A stretch of 64,000 nt of DNA from Streptomyces xanthophaeus (GCF_030440515.1 NZ_CP076543.1:4561501-4625500); one strand, 5' to 3'; shown: positions 42,007 through 50,569, counted from the stretch's first letter. The notes: generated from the letters alone by a model not told the origin. Numbers and translations are program-made.

Positions 42007-42996
42007 ATGAAGTACACGCAGCTCGGACGCACCGGCCTCAAGGTCAGCCGACTCGTTCTCGGCACCATGAACTTCGGCCCCCAGACCGGGGAGCCCGAAA
42101 GTCATTCGATCATGGACTCCGCCCTCGACGCGGGCATCAACTTCTTCGATACGGCAAATGTGTATGGGTGGGGCGAGAACAAGGGCCGCACCGAGGAGAT
42201 CATCGGCACCTGGTTCGCCCAGGGCGGCGACCGCCGCGAGAAGACGGTCCTCGCCACCAAGGTGTACGGCTCCATGTACCGCGAGGCGGACACCTGGCCC
42301 AACTACGACCGCCTGTCGGCGCTGAACATCCGGCGGGCCGTCGACGCCAGCCTCAAGCGGCTCCAGACCGACTACATCGACGTGTACCAGTTCCACCACG
42401 TGGACCGGCTGACCCCCTTCGAGGAGATCTGGCAGGCCGTCGAGGTCCTGGTCCAGCAGGGCAAGATCCTCTACGCGGGCTCCTCCAACTTCCCCGGCTG
42501 GAAGATCGCCCAGGCCAACGAGATCGCGGCCCGTCACGGCCGGCTCGGCCTGGTCAGCGAGCAGTGCATCTACAACCTCGCCGAGCGGCGCGCCGAGATG
42601 GAGGTCATCCCGGCTGCCCAGGAGTACGGCCTCGGGGTCATCCCGTGGTCCCCGCTCCACGGTGGCCTGCTGGGCGGGGTCATCAAGAAGGAGGTCGAGG
42701 GCGGCCGCCGCGCCTCAGGCAGGTCGGCGGACGCGCTGGCGAACACCGCCGTGCGCGCGCAGGTGCAGGCGTACGAGGACCTGCTGGACAAGCACGGCCT
42801 GGAGCCGGGCGAGGTCGGGCTGGCCTGGCTGCTGACGCGCCCCGGGGTCACCGGGCCGATCGTCGGGCCGCGTACGCAGGAGCAGCTCGACTCGGCGCTG
42901 CGCGCGGCGGAGCTGGAGCTCTCGCAGGAGGTCCTGGCGGGCCTGGACGAGATCTTCCCCGGTCCCGGGGCGTCGCCGGAGGCCTTCGCCTGGTAG
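42007..42996 (+). CDS. aldo/keto reductase
   Basis: A 329-residue NADPH-dependent oxidoreductase, (beta/alpha)8 barrel. Catalytic residues are Asp48 and Tyr53 (FFDTANVYGWGENKGR), Lys85 (LATKVYG) and a His near 130 (YQFHHVD); the cofactor region is WSPLHGGLLGG and GPIVGPRTQEQL. It belongs to the AKR11/12-like bacterial group. No Shine-Dalgarno precedes the ATG, consistent with a leaderless mRNA from the MerR-type promoter. No MerR gene is next to it. Substrate unknown. Confidence 0.95.
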   Translation: MKYTQLGRTGLKVSRLVLGTMNFGPQTGEPESHSIMDSALDAGINFFDTANVYGWGENKGRTEEIIGTWFAQGGDRREKTVLATKVYGSMYREADTWPNYDRLSALNIRRAVDASLKRLQTDYIDVYQFHHVDRLTPFEEIWQAVEVLVQQGKILYAGSSNFPGWKIAQANEIAARHGRLGLVSEQCIYNLAERRAEMEVIPAAQEYGLGVIPWSPLHGGLLGGVIKKEVEGGRRASGRSADALANTAVRAQVQAYEDLLDKHGLEPGEVGLAWLLTRPGVTGPIVGPRTQEQLDSALRAAELELSQEVLAGLDEIFPGPGASPEAFAW

Positions 42997-43027
42997 GTCC
43001 TGCCCGGGGCAGGACACCCCCAAGGGG

Positions 43028-43117
43028 CTACTGGCCGACGGCGGCCGCCACGGCCACGACGACGAACATCAGTACGAGCACACCGGCCATCACGCGGTTT
43101 CTGGTTTTGGGATCCAC
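43028..43117 (-). CDS. 29-residue single-helix membrane peptide
   Basis: GTG at 43117 to TAG at 43028 encodes 29 residues: a basic polar N-terminus (DPKTRNRV) and one helix (MAGVLVLMFVVVAVAAAVGQ). The codon use, clean membrane pattern and isolated position suggest a real small protein, as I recall for similar peptides in the genus. No clear ribosome-binding site is present. Confidence 0.6.
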   Translation of the reverse strand: MDPKTRNRVMAGVLVLMFVVVAVAAAVGQ

Positions 43118-43147
43118 CCGTCGAGCCTAACGCGGCCCGCCCGCCCT

Positions 43148-43185
43148 CCCGCACGCCCCCCGGCTCCGGCCGGGGGGTGTGCGGG
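43148..43185 (-). terminator. strong terminator hairpin after thpR
   Basis: CCCGCACGCCCCCCGG (43148-43163) pairs with CCGGGGGGTGTGCGGG (43170-43185), one G-U pair in 16, 6-base loop. It lies 1 base beyond the thpR stop. Confidence 0.8.
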
Positions 43186-43186
43186 T

Positions 43187-43741
43187 TCAGCCGACGAGCG
43201 GCCAGGCCCCGACGGTCTCGTAGCGGGGCTGCTCGCCCGGGACCCCGCTGACGGGGAGGTTGCTGCGGACCAGGCTGAGCGTGTCGACCTGCCAGGGCGT
43301 GCCCTCGAAGTCCGCGAGGGCGTCCAGGTAGGGCCGCAGCGGGGTGGTGGCGCTGCGGCTGCGGGCCAGGGTGAGGTGCGGGGTGTAGCGGCGGTGCTGC
43401 TCCATCGGTACGCCGGCCCGCCGGGCGGCGGCGTCGGTCCGTTCGGCGAGCATCCGCAGGGCGGAGAGCTCCCCGGCGGCGCCGACCCACAGGGCGCGCT
43501 CCCCGAAGTGGCCGCAGCCGTGCAGCCGCAGTGCGAAGGGGGGCGTGCGGTGGGCGGCCCGCTCCAGGCGGGTGTGCAGCTCCGGGAGCACCTCGTCCCG
43601 TACCTCGCCCATGAAGGCGAGCGTGAAGTGCCAGCCCGCTCGCGCGGTCCACGTCAGGTGGTCGTCGTGCAGGGGGTCGACGGCCCGGGCCAGCTCGGCG
43701 ACGGCTGTCTCCGGCGGGAGGACGGCTGCGAACAGTCTCAT
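43187..43741 (-). CDS. thpR: RNA 2',3'-cyclic phosphodiesterase
   Basis: A 184-residue 2H phosphoesterase. The two catalytic HxTx motifs are His38 (WHFTLAF) and His122 (PHLTLAR), with the N-terminal MRLFAAVLPPETAVAELARAV and the late YRPYxxAL-like LRPYLDALADF typical for LigT/ThpR. It opens 2',3'-cyclic phosphates in RNA; the in vivo role is not settled. ATG at 43741 is the family start. A strong terminator follows and a repeat separates it from the MFS gene. Confidence 0.94.
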   Translation of the reverse strand: MRLFAAVLPPETAVAELARAVDPLHDDHLTWTARAGWHFTLAFMGEVRDEVLPELHTRLERAAHRTPPFALRLHGCGHFGERALWVGAAGELSALRMLAERTDAAARRAGVPMEQHRRYTPHLTLARSRSATTPLRPYLDALADFEGTPWQVDTLSLVRSNLPVSGVPGEQPRYETVGAWPLVG

Positions 43742-43773
43742 GCCGGCGAGCGTAGCCGTGCGCGGTGCCGTTG

Positions 43774-43855
43774 TCGGGGGCTCTGCCCCCGAACCCCCGC
43801 GCCTCAATCGCCGGCGAGGCTGGATTTCAGCCCCTCCGGCGTTTGAGGAGCGGGG
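43774..43855. repeat. Streptomyces intergenic palindromic repeat
   Basis: TCGGGGGCTCTGCCCCCGA hairpin (about 43774-43792), then GCCTCAATCGCCGGCGAGG and CAGCCCCTCCGGCGTTTGAGG in opposite orientations. Located after the MFS gene stop. Confidence 0.75.
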
Positions 43856-45214
43856 TCAGGCCACCGTCACCAGTTCGCGGTGGCGCGGGACGGCCGGGAC
43901 GAAGGTCACACCGCGCCGGTCCACCCGCAGCCGGAGGTTGCCGACACGGGCCAGGACCACCGCGATCGCGACCGAGGCGGCCAGGGAGATCACCGCGCCC
44001 GAGGCCATGCCGATCCGGGCGCCGTAGGTGTCGGTGATCCAGCCCAGCAGCGGGGCGCCCAGCGGGGTGCCGCCGGTGAACACCATCATGAACAGGGCCA
44101 TGACCCGGCCCCGCATCTCGGGGTCGGTCGCCATCTGCACGCTGGAGTTGGCGGTGACGTTGACCGTCAGGCCGAAGATCCCGATGGGGACGAGCAGGGC
44201 GGCGAACAGCCAGAAGCCGGGTGCGAAGGCGGTCACCAGGAGCAGGACCGAGAACAGCACGGCCGCGGCCACCAGCACCCGCAGGCGGGACTGTCCGCGC
44301 CGGGCCGCGAGCAGGGCGCCCGCCAGGGAGCCGGCCGCGATCAGGGTGTTGAAGAGCCCGTACGTGCCCGCGTCCCCGTGGAAGACGTCGCTGACGTAGG
44401 CGGAGAGCCAGATCGGGAAGTTGAACCCGAAGGTGCCGATGAAGCCCACGAGCACGATCGGCCAGATGAGCTCCGGGCGGCCGGCGACGTAGCGCAGGCC
44501 TTCGCGCAGCTGCCCCTTGGCGCGGGGCCTCGGCTCGACCGGGTGCAGTTCGTGGGTCCGCATCATCAGCAGGCCGGCGAGGGGCGCGGCGAAGGACAGT
44601 CCGTTCAGCAGGAAGGCCCAGCCGGAGCCGACGGCGGTGATCAGCACACCGGCGATCGCCGGGCCGACCAGCCGCGCGGACTGGAAGTTGGCCGAGTTCA
44701 GGCTGACGGCGTTGGCCACCTGGTCCTTGCCGACCATCTCGGGGACGAAGGTCTGCCGGGCCGGGTTGTCGACCACGGTGACCAGGCCGATCGCGAATGC
44801 GGCGAGGTAGACGTGCCACACCTGGACGTGTCCGGCCAGGGTGAGGACGGCGAGGGCGATGCCGGTCAGGCCCATCGCGCTCTGGGTGGCGAGGAGCAGC
44901 GGCCGCTTGGGCAGCCGGTCGGCGAGGACGCCTCCGTAGAGGCCGAACATCAGCATCGGCAGGAACTGCAGGGCGATGGTGATGCCGACGGCGGAGGCGG
45001 AGCCGGTCAGTGAGAGGACCAGCCAGTCCTGGGCGATGCGCTGCATCCAGGTGCCTGTGTTGGACACGACCTGGCCGGTGGCGAAGAGCCGGTAGTTACG
45101 GATCTTCAGCGAGCTGAACATGGAGCCCTTGCTCGCGGGTGCCGCGAGGGTCGCGGCGGTAGCGGGGGTGGATGTGTGGCCGGGTGCGGAGTCTGCTCCG
45201 GTTCCCGTACTCAA
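43856..45214 (-). CDS. MFS transporter (DHA3-like), MarR-controlled
   Basis: A 452-residue twelve-helix transporter. After a polar start (STGTGADSAPGHT), conserved blocks are NYRLFATGQVVSNTGTWMQRIAQDWLVLSLTGSASAVG, motif A YGGVLADRLPKRPLLLATQ, and VDNPARQTFVPEMVGKDQVANAVSLNSANFQSARLVGPAIAG. This matches the macrolide/enterobactin-type DHA3 branch. The start is TTG at 45214 with AGGAGG 9 bases upstream; it lies 26 bp from the MarR stop, so both form an operon. Export of a toxic compound sensed by MarR is inferred. Confidence 0.92.
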   Translation of the reverse strand: MSTGTGADSAPGHTSTPATAATLAAPASKGSMFSSLKIRNYRLFATGQVVSNTGTWMQRIAQDWLVLSLTGSASAVGITIALQFLPMLMFGLYGGVLADRLPKRPLLLATQSAMGLTGIALAVLTLAGHVQVWHVYLAAFAIGLVTVVDNPARQTFVPEMVGKDQVANAVSLNSANFQSARLVGPAIAGVLITAVGSGWAFLLNGLSFAAPLAGLLMMRTHELHPVEPRPRAKGQLREGLRYVAGRPELIWPIVLVGFIGTFGFNFPIWLSAYVSDVFHGDAGTYGLFNTLIAAGSLAGALLAARRGQSRLRVLVAAAVLFSVLLLVTAFAPGFWLFAALLVPIGIFGLTVNVTANSSVQMATDPEMRGRVMALFMMVFTGGTPLGAPLLGWITDTYGARIGMASGAVISLAASVAIAVVLARVGNLRLRVDRRGVTFVPAVPRHRELVTVA

Positions 45215-45240
45215 AAGCGTTCGCCTCCTGGCGTCGTTCC

Positions 45241-45678
45241 TTACAGGTGCGCGAGCTTCTCCAGGACGGGTGCGGCCGCGCGGAGCTTGGCCCATTCGTC
45301 CTCGGTCAGCTCGGCAGCGAGCCCGGCCAGGAAGGCGTTGCGCTTGCGGCGGCTCTCTTCGAGCATCGCTTCGGCCTCCTCCGTCTGGCGGACCACCTTT
45401 TGGCGGCGGTCGTCGGGGTGCGGTTCCAGCGTGACCAGTCCCTTGGCTTCCAGCAACGCGACGATGCGCGTCATCGACGGCGGCTGGACGTGCTCCCGCC
45501 GTGCGAGCTCGCCGGGTGTGGCCTGGCCGCAGCGGGCGAGGGTGCCGAGGACCGACATCTCGGTCGGGCTCAGCGACTCGTCGACGCGCTGGTGCTTCAG
45601 GCGTCGCCCCAGCCGCATGACGGCGGAGCGGAGGTCGTTCACGGCGGCTGCGTCGTCGCCATGGGAAAGGTCATGCAT
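45241..45678 (-). CDS. MarR family transcriptional regulator
   Basis: A 145-residue winged-helix dimer. The HTH and wing are LSPTEMSVLGTLARCGQATPGELARREHVQPPSMTRIVALLEAKGLVTLEPHPDDRRQKVV, the classical MarR core with DxRxxxVxxT-like wing. An N-terminal helix (VNDLRSAVMRLGRRLKHQRV) and a C-terminal dimer helix complete it. ATG at 45678 is taken; ATG at 45696 has a better AGGAAG but lies inside the palindromic operator. It represses itself and the MFS gene by inference. Confidence 0.93.
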   Translation of the reverse strand: MHDLSHGDDAAAVNDLRSAVMRLGRRLKHQRVDESLSPTEMSVLGTLARCGQATPGELARREHVQPPSMTRIVALLEAKGLVTLEPHPDDRRQKVVRQTEEAEAMLEESRRKRNAFLAGLAAELTEDEWAKLRAAAPVLEKLAHL

Positions 45679-45684
45679 GTATTT

Positions 45685-45702
45685 AGAGTAACTCATTACT
45701 CT
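45685..45702. promoter_or_regulatory. palindromic MarR operator
   Basis: AGAGTAA-CTCA-TTACTCT, perfect 7-bp arms, 18 bp in total, in the start region of the MarR gene. Its size and symmetry fit a MarR dimer. Confidence 0.65.
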
Positions 45703-45809
45703 TCCTAAGGAAAACTGGATTTTCCGGCTCACACCTGGGGTCACTCATACGGGTGAGTCGGCGGCTGAAAGTGACACGCGTACGCACCCTGTGCCCCGAC
45801 TCTTTCGGC

Positions 45810-45992
45810 ATGGGGACACATGTGCTGAGCATGCGCATAGACGGGGAGCTCCTCGACAGGCTCCGGATCCATGCCGCCAAACGCGGAATGAGCGTCCAGG
45901 ACTATGTGGTCCGGACGCTCATTCGCGATGACTTCGACGAGCGCTTCAAGGCGGCCGTCGACGAGACAGAGAAGTTCTACGGGCTGACGTAG
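45810..45992 (+). CDS. ribbon-helix-helix (CopG/Arc-like) small protein
   Basis: A 60-residue protein: MRIDGELLDRLRIHAAKRGMSVQDYVVRTLIRDDF is a single RHH motif with the N-terminal beta-strand and two helices, followed by an acidic tail (FKAAVDETEKFYGLT). Such proteins dimerise to bind DNA and often serve as antitoxins, but no toxin gene is adjacent, so it is probably an orphan regulator. The ATG at 45810 is a guess; an ATG at 45831 (MRIDGEL) is also possible. Confidence 0.8.
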   Translation: MGTHVLSMRIDGELLDRLRIHAAKRGMSVQDYVVRTLIRDDFDERFKAAVDETEKFYGLT

Positions 45993-46019
45993 CCGACGTA
46001 GCTGACGCAGCCGACGTGG

Positions 46020-47483
46020 CTACTGGCCGAGTCCGAGGGCGGGCATCGCGTAGTAGAAGACGAACACCGCCGACACCACGTACATGGCCACCGGGACCCC
46101 GCGGCCCCGACCGGTCGCCAGGCGCAGCGCACAGAAGCTCACGAAGCCGATGCCGATGCCGTTGGTGATCGAGTAGGTGAAGGGCATCATCACCATGGCC
46201 AGGAAGGCCGGGACGGCGATGGTGAAGTCGCTCCAGTCGATGTCCTTGACCGAGCCCGCCAGGATCAGGAAGCCGACCGCCACGAGCGCCGGGGTGGCCG
46301 CCTGGGACGGGACCATGGTGGCGAGCGGGGTGAAGAACAGCGCCACGGCGAAGAGGCTGCCCGTCACGACGTTCGCCAGGCCCGTACGGGCACCCTCGCC
46401 GACCCCGGCCGTGGACTCCACGAAGCACGTGGTCGCGGAGGAGGACGTGGCGCCGCCCGAGGCGACCGCCAGGCCGTCGACCAGCAGGACCCGGTTGATC
46501 CCGGGGAACTCGCCGGTCTTCTTGTCGATCAGCTTCGCCTCGTCGCCGACGCCGAGGATCGTGCCCATGGCGTCGAAGAAGCAGGACAGCAGCACGGTGA
46601 AGACGAAGAGGATGCCGGTGAGCATCCCGACCTTGCCGAAGCCGCCGAACAGGCTGACCTCGCCGACGAGCCCGAAATCGGGCGCGGACACCGGGTTGCC
46701 GGGCCACTCGGGGACCGTCAGGCCCCAGCCCGAGTCGGGCACCTTCGCGACCAGCTGGACCACGACGGCGACGGCGGTCATGGCCACGATGGAGATCAGG
46801 ATCGCGCCCGGGACCTTGCGGATCAGCAGGGCCAGGGTGAGCAGTACGCCGGTCACGAAGATCAGGACCGGCCAGCCGTCCAGGTGACCGGTGGCGCCGA
46901 GCTGCAGCGGGACCGTGGTGTGCGCGGCGTCCGGGATGCGGGAGACGAAGCCCGCGTCGACCAGGCCGATCAGCATGATGAACAGGCCGATGCCGATGGC
47001 GATGCCCTTGCGCAGGCCCAGCGGCACGGCGCTCATGACCCGCTCGCGCAGGCCGGTGGCGACCAGCAGCATCACCACGAGGCCGGCCAGGACCACCATG
47101 CCCATGGCGTCGGGCCAGCTCATGCGGGGGGCGAGCTGGAGCGCGACGACCGTGTTCACGCCGAGGCCGGCGGCGAGCGCGATCGGGACGTTGCCGATGA
47201 CACCCATGAGGAGGGTGGTGAAGGCCGCGGTCAGGACGGTGGCCGTCACCAGCTGGCCGCCGTCGAGCTGGTGCCCGTACATGTCCTTCGCGCTGCCCAG
47301 GATGATCGGGTTCAGCACGATGATGTACGCCATGGCGAAGAAGGTCGCGAAGCCGCCGCGGACCTCGCGGGCGAGGGTCGAGCCGCGCTCGGAGACCTTG
47401 AAGTAGCGGTCCAGCGGGCCGGAGGGTTCCTGGGGGGAAGGCTCCGGGGCGATGGCAGCGAGGGCGGGGGCCGGGGTGCTCAT
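46020..47483 (-). CDS. NCS2 family (AzgA-type) purine permease
   Basis: A 487-residue transporter of about 13 helices. AzgA-type signatures: EVRGGFATFFAMAYIIVLNPIIL, TAAFTTLLMGVIGNVPIALAAGLGVNTVVALQ, GLRKGIAIGIGLFIMLIGLVDAGFV, DAMGTILGVGDEAKLIDKKTGEFPGINRVLLVDGLAVASGGATSSSATTCFVESTAGVGEGARTG. Typical substrates are adenine, guanine and hypoxanthine. ATG at 47483 has GAGGACCGT just upstream. It stands alone and diverges from the DUF2530 gene. Confidence 0.94.
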   Translation of the reverse strand: MSTPAPALAAIAPEPSPQEPSGPLDRYFKVSERGSTLAREVRGGFATFFAMAYIIVLNPIILGSAKDMYGHQLDGGQLVTATVLTAAFTTLLMGVIGNVPIALAAGLGVNTVVALQLAPRMSWPDAMGMVVLAGLVVMLLVATGLRERVMSAVPLGLRKGIAIGIGLFIMLIGLVDAGFVSRIPDAAHTTVPLQLGATGHLDGWPVLIFVTGVLLTLALLIRKVPGAILISIVAMTAVAVVVQLVAKVPDSGWGLTVPEWPGNPVSAPDFGLVGEVSLFGGFGKVGMLTGILFVFTVLLSCFFDAMGTILGVGDEAKLIDKKTGEFPGINRVLLVDGLAVASGGATSSSATTCFVESTAGVGEGARTGLANVVTGSLFAVALFFTPLATMVPSQAATPALVAVGFLILAGSVKDIDWSDFTIAVPAFLAMVMMPFTYSITNGIGIGFVSFCALRLATGRGRGVPVAMYVVSAVFVFYYAMPALGLGQ

Positions 47484-47500
47484 ACGGTCCTCATTGGGTG

Positions 47501-47547
47501 GTTCATACGAAGAAAATGGGCCGCGCCCAAACCGTTTCAGTATGAAC
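47501..47547. promoter_or_regulatory. spaced inverted repeat upstream of the purine permease
   Basis: GTTCATAC (47501-47508) and GTATGAAC (47540-47547), perfect 8-bp arms 31 bp apart, in the AT-richer divergent region between the permease and DUF2530. Candidate operator pair; the regulator is unknown. No purine riboswitch sequence is seen. Confidence 0.35.
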
Positions 47548-47611
47548 ACATGAACGAAAGGGCGTCCATCTCCGCGCGTAGATGTCATTTCGCGCCGCCT
47601 AGACTTGCCGC

Positions 47612-47929
47612 ATGGCGAAATGGATTGCGAAGCACGAGGCGCCCGAGCCCCTGGAGGGCCCTGTCGTCGCCACCGTCACTGGTGGCACGATCCTGTGGTT
47701 CGCCCTCTTCCTGGTCCAGCTGCCCTTCTACGGGTGGTTCGCCGACCGGGGCCAGCTGTGGTGGGTCTGGACCTGCGCGGCCGGCGGCTTCCTCGGCCTG
47801 ATCGGCATCTGGTACGTCCGCGGCCGCGACGCAGCGCTTGCGCGTCACGCGGCGGAGCAGGCCGAGGTCGCTGCGCGGGCCGAGCGGGACGGGCAGACCG
47901 GGCAGCCGGGCTCGGGACCGCAGGCCTAG
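47612..47929 (+). CDS. DUF2530 domain membrane protein
   Basis: A 105-residue protein: EAPEPLEGPVVATVTGGTILWFALFLVQLPFYGWFADRGQLWWVWTCAAGGFLGLIGIWYVRGRDAALARH, two membrane helices with the conserved short hairpin and basic stop-transfer, then an Ala/Glu tail. It is conserved next to purine permease genes in actinobacteria; function unknown. A strong hairpin follows. Confidence 0.92.
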   Translation: MAKWIAKHEAPEPLEGPVVATVTGGTILWFALFLVQLPFYGWFADRGQLWWVWTCAAGGFLGLIGIWYVRGRDAALARHAAEQAEVAARAERDGQTGQPGSGPQA

Positions 47930-47962
47930 CGGCGGCGCAGGCGCGGGTCCGGCGGCTTCGGG

Positions 47963-47998
47963 GTGGGGCGGTGCCCCTCCGGGACGTCTCCGCCCCAC
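47963..47998 (+). terminator. hairpin terminator after DUF2530
   Basis: GTGGGGCGG (47963-47971) pairs with CCGCCCCAC (47990-47998), perfect 9-bp stem and 18-base loop, 33 bp after the DUF2530 stop and before the P-type ATPase. Confidence 0.6.
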
Positions 47999-48103
47999 GG
48001 CCCGGTGCATCGCGCTACCAGGGGACGATTCGGGTCATCCTGAGGTCGGATCTTCGGGCTTCTCGGCGGGTGAAGCGAAAGAACCCCGCTTAACGTCGAA
48101 GGC

Positions 48104-50569
48104 ATGACGCAGCGGGCTGGAACCGAATCCGACGGGCCGGAGCCGGGTGGCAGGACGGCCGCCCCCGCCATCGACGCGGGCGCGGAGCTCGACCCCGTAC
48201 ATCCGGTGCGCCCGCCCGCGCCCCGCTTCAAGCCGGGCGGGCTGAGCACCGCCGAGGTCGCCGAGCGCGTCGCACGGGGCGAGGTCAACGACGTTCCCGT
48301 CCGCAGCAGCCGCTCCACCACCGACATCGTCCGCGCCAACGTCTTCACCCGGTTCAACGCGATCATCGGCGTGCTCTGGGCGATCATGCTCGTCGTCGCG
48401 CCGATCCAGGACAGCCTCTTCGGCTTCGTGATCGTCGCCAACACCGGCATCGGCATCATCCAGGAACTGCGCGCCAAGAAGACCCTCGACAGCCTCGCCG
48501 TCATCGGCGAGGTCAAACCCAGCGTGCGTCGCGACGGCCGGACCGCCGAGATCTCCACCTCCGAGATCGTCCTCGGCGACGTCATCGAACTCGGCCCCGG
48601 CGACAAGGTCGTCGTCGACGGATCCGTCGGCGAGGCCGACGGCCTGGAGATCGACGAGTCCCTGCTCACCGGCGAGGCCGACCCCGTCCTGAAGAAGCCC
48701 GGCGACCCGGTCATGTCCGGCTCCTTCGTCGTCGCCGGCGGCGGCGCCTTCACCGCCACCAAGGTCGGCCGCGAGGCCTACGCCGCCCAGCTGGCCGAAG
48801 AGGCCTCCCGCTTCACGCTCGTCCACTCCGAGCTGCGCTCCGGCATCTCCACCATCCTCAAATACGTCACCTGGATGATGATCCCGACCTCGATCGGCCT
48901 GATCATCAGCCAGCTCCTCGTCAAGGACAACAACCTCAAGGACTCCATCGCCCGGACCGTCGGCGGCATCGTCCCGATGATCCCCGAGGGGCTCGTCCTG
49001 CTCACCTCCGTGGCCTTCGCGATCGGCGTCATCCGGCTCGGCCGCAAGCAGTGCCTGGTCCAGGAGCTGCCCGCCATCGAAGGCCTCGCCCGCGTCGACG
49101 TGGTCTGCCTCGACAAGACCGGCACCCTCACCGAGGGCGGCATGGACGTCACCGAGCTGCGCCCGCTCGGCGGCGCGGAGCCGACGTACGTCAAGAAGGT
49201 GCTCGGCGCCCTCGGGGAGTCCGACCCGCGCCCCAACGCCAGCCTCCAGGCGATCATCGACGCCTACCCGGACAGCGCGGAGTGGCGCTGCACCGAGTCC
49301 CTGCCCTTCTCCTCCGCCCGCAAGTACAGCGGCGCCAGCTTCAGCGAGGGCGACGGCGAGAACAACACCTGGCTGCTCGGCGCCCCCGACGTGCTGCTCC
49401 CCGCCGGGGACCCGGCCCTCGACGAGATCAACGACCTCAACGAGCAGGGACTGCGCGTCCTCCTGCTGGCCCGCTCCGCCCGCGAGCTCGACGACGCGGC
49501 CGTCGCCACCGGGGTCCGGCCGACCGCCCTCGTCGTCCTGGAGCAGCGGCTGCGCCCCGACGCCGCCGACACGCTGCGCTACTTCGAGGACCAGAACGTC
49601 AGCGCGAAGGTCATCTCCGGCGACAACGCGGTCTCCGTCGGCGCGGTCGCCGGCAAGCTGGGTCTGCCGGGCGCGGAGAACACCGTGGACGCCCGGGGGC
49701 TCCCCACCGACCAGGCCGACATGGCGAAGGTCCTCGACGACAACGCGGTCTTCGGACGGGTGAGCCCGCAGCAGAAGCGGGACATGGTGGGGGCCCTCCA
49801 GTCCAAGGGCCACACGGTCGCCATGACGGGCGACGGGGTCAACGACGTGCTCGCCCTCAAGGACGCCGACATCGGCGTCAGCATGGGATCGGGCTCGGAG
49901 GCGACGAAGGCGGTGGCCCAGATCGTCCTCCTCAACAACAGCTTCTCGACCCTGCCCTCGGTGGTCGCCGAGGGCCGCCGGGTCATCGGCAACATCACCC
50001 GCGTGGCCACCCTCTTCCTCACGAAGACGGTCTACTCGGTGCTGCTGGCCATCCTCGTGGTGTGCTCGCAGGTCGAGTACCCCTTCCTGCCCCGCCACCT
50101 GACGCTGTTGTCCACGCTCACCATCGGCATCCCGGCCTTCTTCCTGGCCCTGGCGCCGAACAAGGAACGCGCCAAACCGCACTTCGTGAAGCGGGTCATG
50201 CGGTACGCGATCCCCGGCGGCGCCATCGCGGCCGTGGCCACCTTCGTCTCGTACCTGATCGCCCGCCACCACTACACGGGCCAGGGCGCCCTCGAAGCCG
50301 AGTCCAGCGCGGCCACGCTGACGCTGTTCCTGACGTCCATGTGGGTCCTGGCGATCATCGCCCGCCCGTACACGTGGTGGCGGGTGGCCCTCGTCGGCGC
50401 GATGGGCGGGGCGTTCCTGATCGTCCTCGTCGTGCCGTGGCTGCAGGACTTCTTCCAGCTCAAGCTGGTCGGGGTCACGGTGCCGTGGATCGCGGTGGCC
50501 GTCGCCGTGGGCGCGGCCGTCCTGATCGAGTTCACGTTCAGGTGGGTCGACCGCAAGTTCCCGGCCTGA
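48104..50569 (+). CDS. P-type cation-transporting ATPase (CtpE-like)
   Basis: An 821-residue P-type ATPase. Key motifs: A-domain LLTGEADPV (TGEA in place of TGES, near 189), membrane-4 motif GIVPMIPEGLVLL, phosphorylation site Asp337 in DKTGTLTEGG, nucleotide-binding KYSGASF, and hinge GDGVNDVLALKDADIGVSMGSGSEATK. The same TGEA and PEGL features mark actinobacterial CtpE, reported as a Ca2+ transporter; Ca2+ is therefore the best guess. Ten membrane helices are predicted. The start follows a GCGAAAGAAC and CGAAGGC stretch. It stands alone. Confidence 0.9.
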   Translation: MTQRAGTESDGPEPGGRTAAPAIDAGAELDPVHPVRPPAPRFKPGGLSTAEVAERVARGEVNDVPVRSSRSTTDIVRANVFTRFNAIIGVLWAIMLVVAPIQDSLFGFVIVANTGIGIIQELRAKKTLDSLAVIGEVKPSVRRDGRTAEISTSEIVLGDVIELGPGDKVVVDGSVGEADGLEIDESLLTGEADPVLKKPGDPVMSGSFVVAGGGAFTATKVGREAYAAQLAEEASRFTLVHSELRSGISTILKYVTWMMIPTSIGLIISQLLVKDNNLKDSIARTVGGIVPMIPEGLVLLTSVAFAIGVIRLGRKQCLVQELPAIEGLARVDVVCLDKTGTLTEGGMDVTELRPLGGAEPTYVKKVLGALGESDPRPNASLQAIIDAYPDSAEWRCTESLPFSSARKYSGASFSEGDGENNTWLLGAPDVLLPAGDPALDEINDLNEQGLRVLLLARSARELDDAAVATGVRPTALVVLEQRLRPDAADTLRYFEDQNVSAKVISGDNAVSVGAVAGKLGLPGAENTVDARGLPTDQADMAKVLDDNAVFGRVSPQQKRDMVGALQSKGHTVAMTGDGVNDVLALKDADIGVSMGSGSEATKAVAQIVLLNNSFSTLPSVVAEGRRVIGNITRVATLFLTKTVYSVLLAILVVCSQVEYPFLPRHLTLLSTLTIGIPAFFLALAPNKERAKPHFVKRVMRYAIPGGAIAAVATFVSYLIARHHYTGQGALEAESSAATLTLFLTSMWVLAIIARPYTWWRVALVGAMGGAFLIVLVVPWLQDFFQLKLVGVTVPWIAVAVAVGAAVLIEFTFRWVDRKFPA

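Noticed and set aside
45753..45809. An upstream start for the ribbon-helix-helix protein
   Set aside because: The extra 19 residues do not fit the RHH fold and have no ribosome-binding site; the start at 45810 is kept.
47484..47611. A purine riboswitch upstream of the purine permease
   Set aside because: I find no conserved P1-P3 core sequence; only short inverted repeats are visible.
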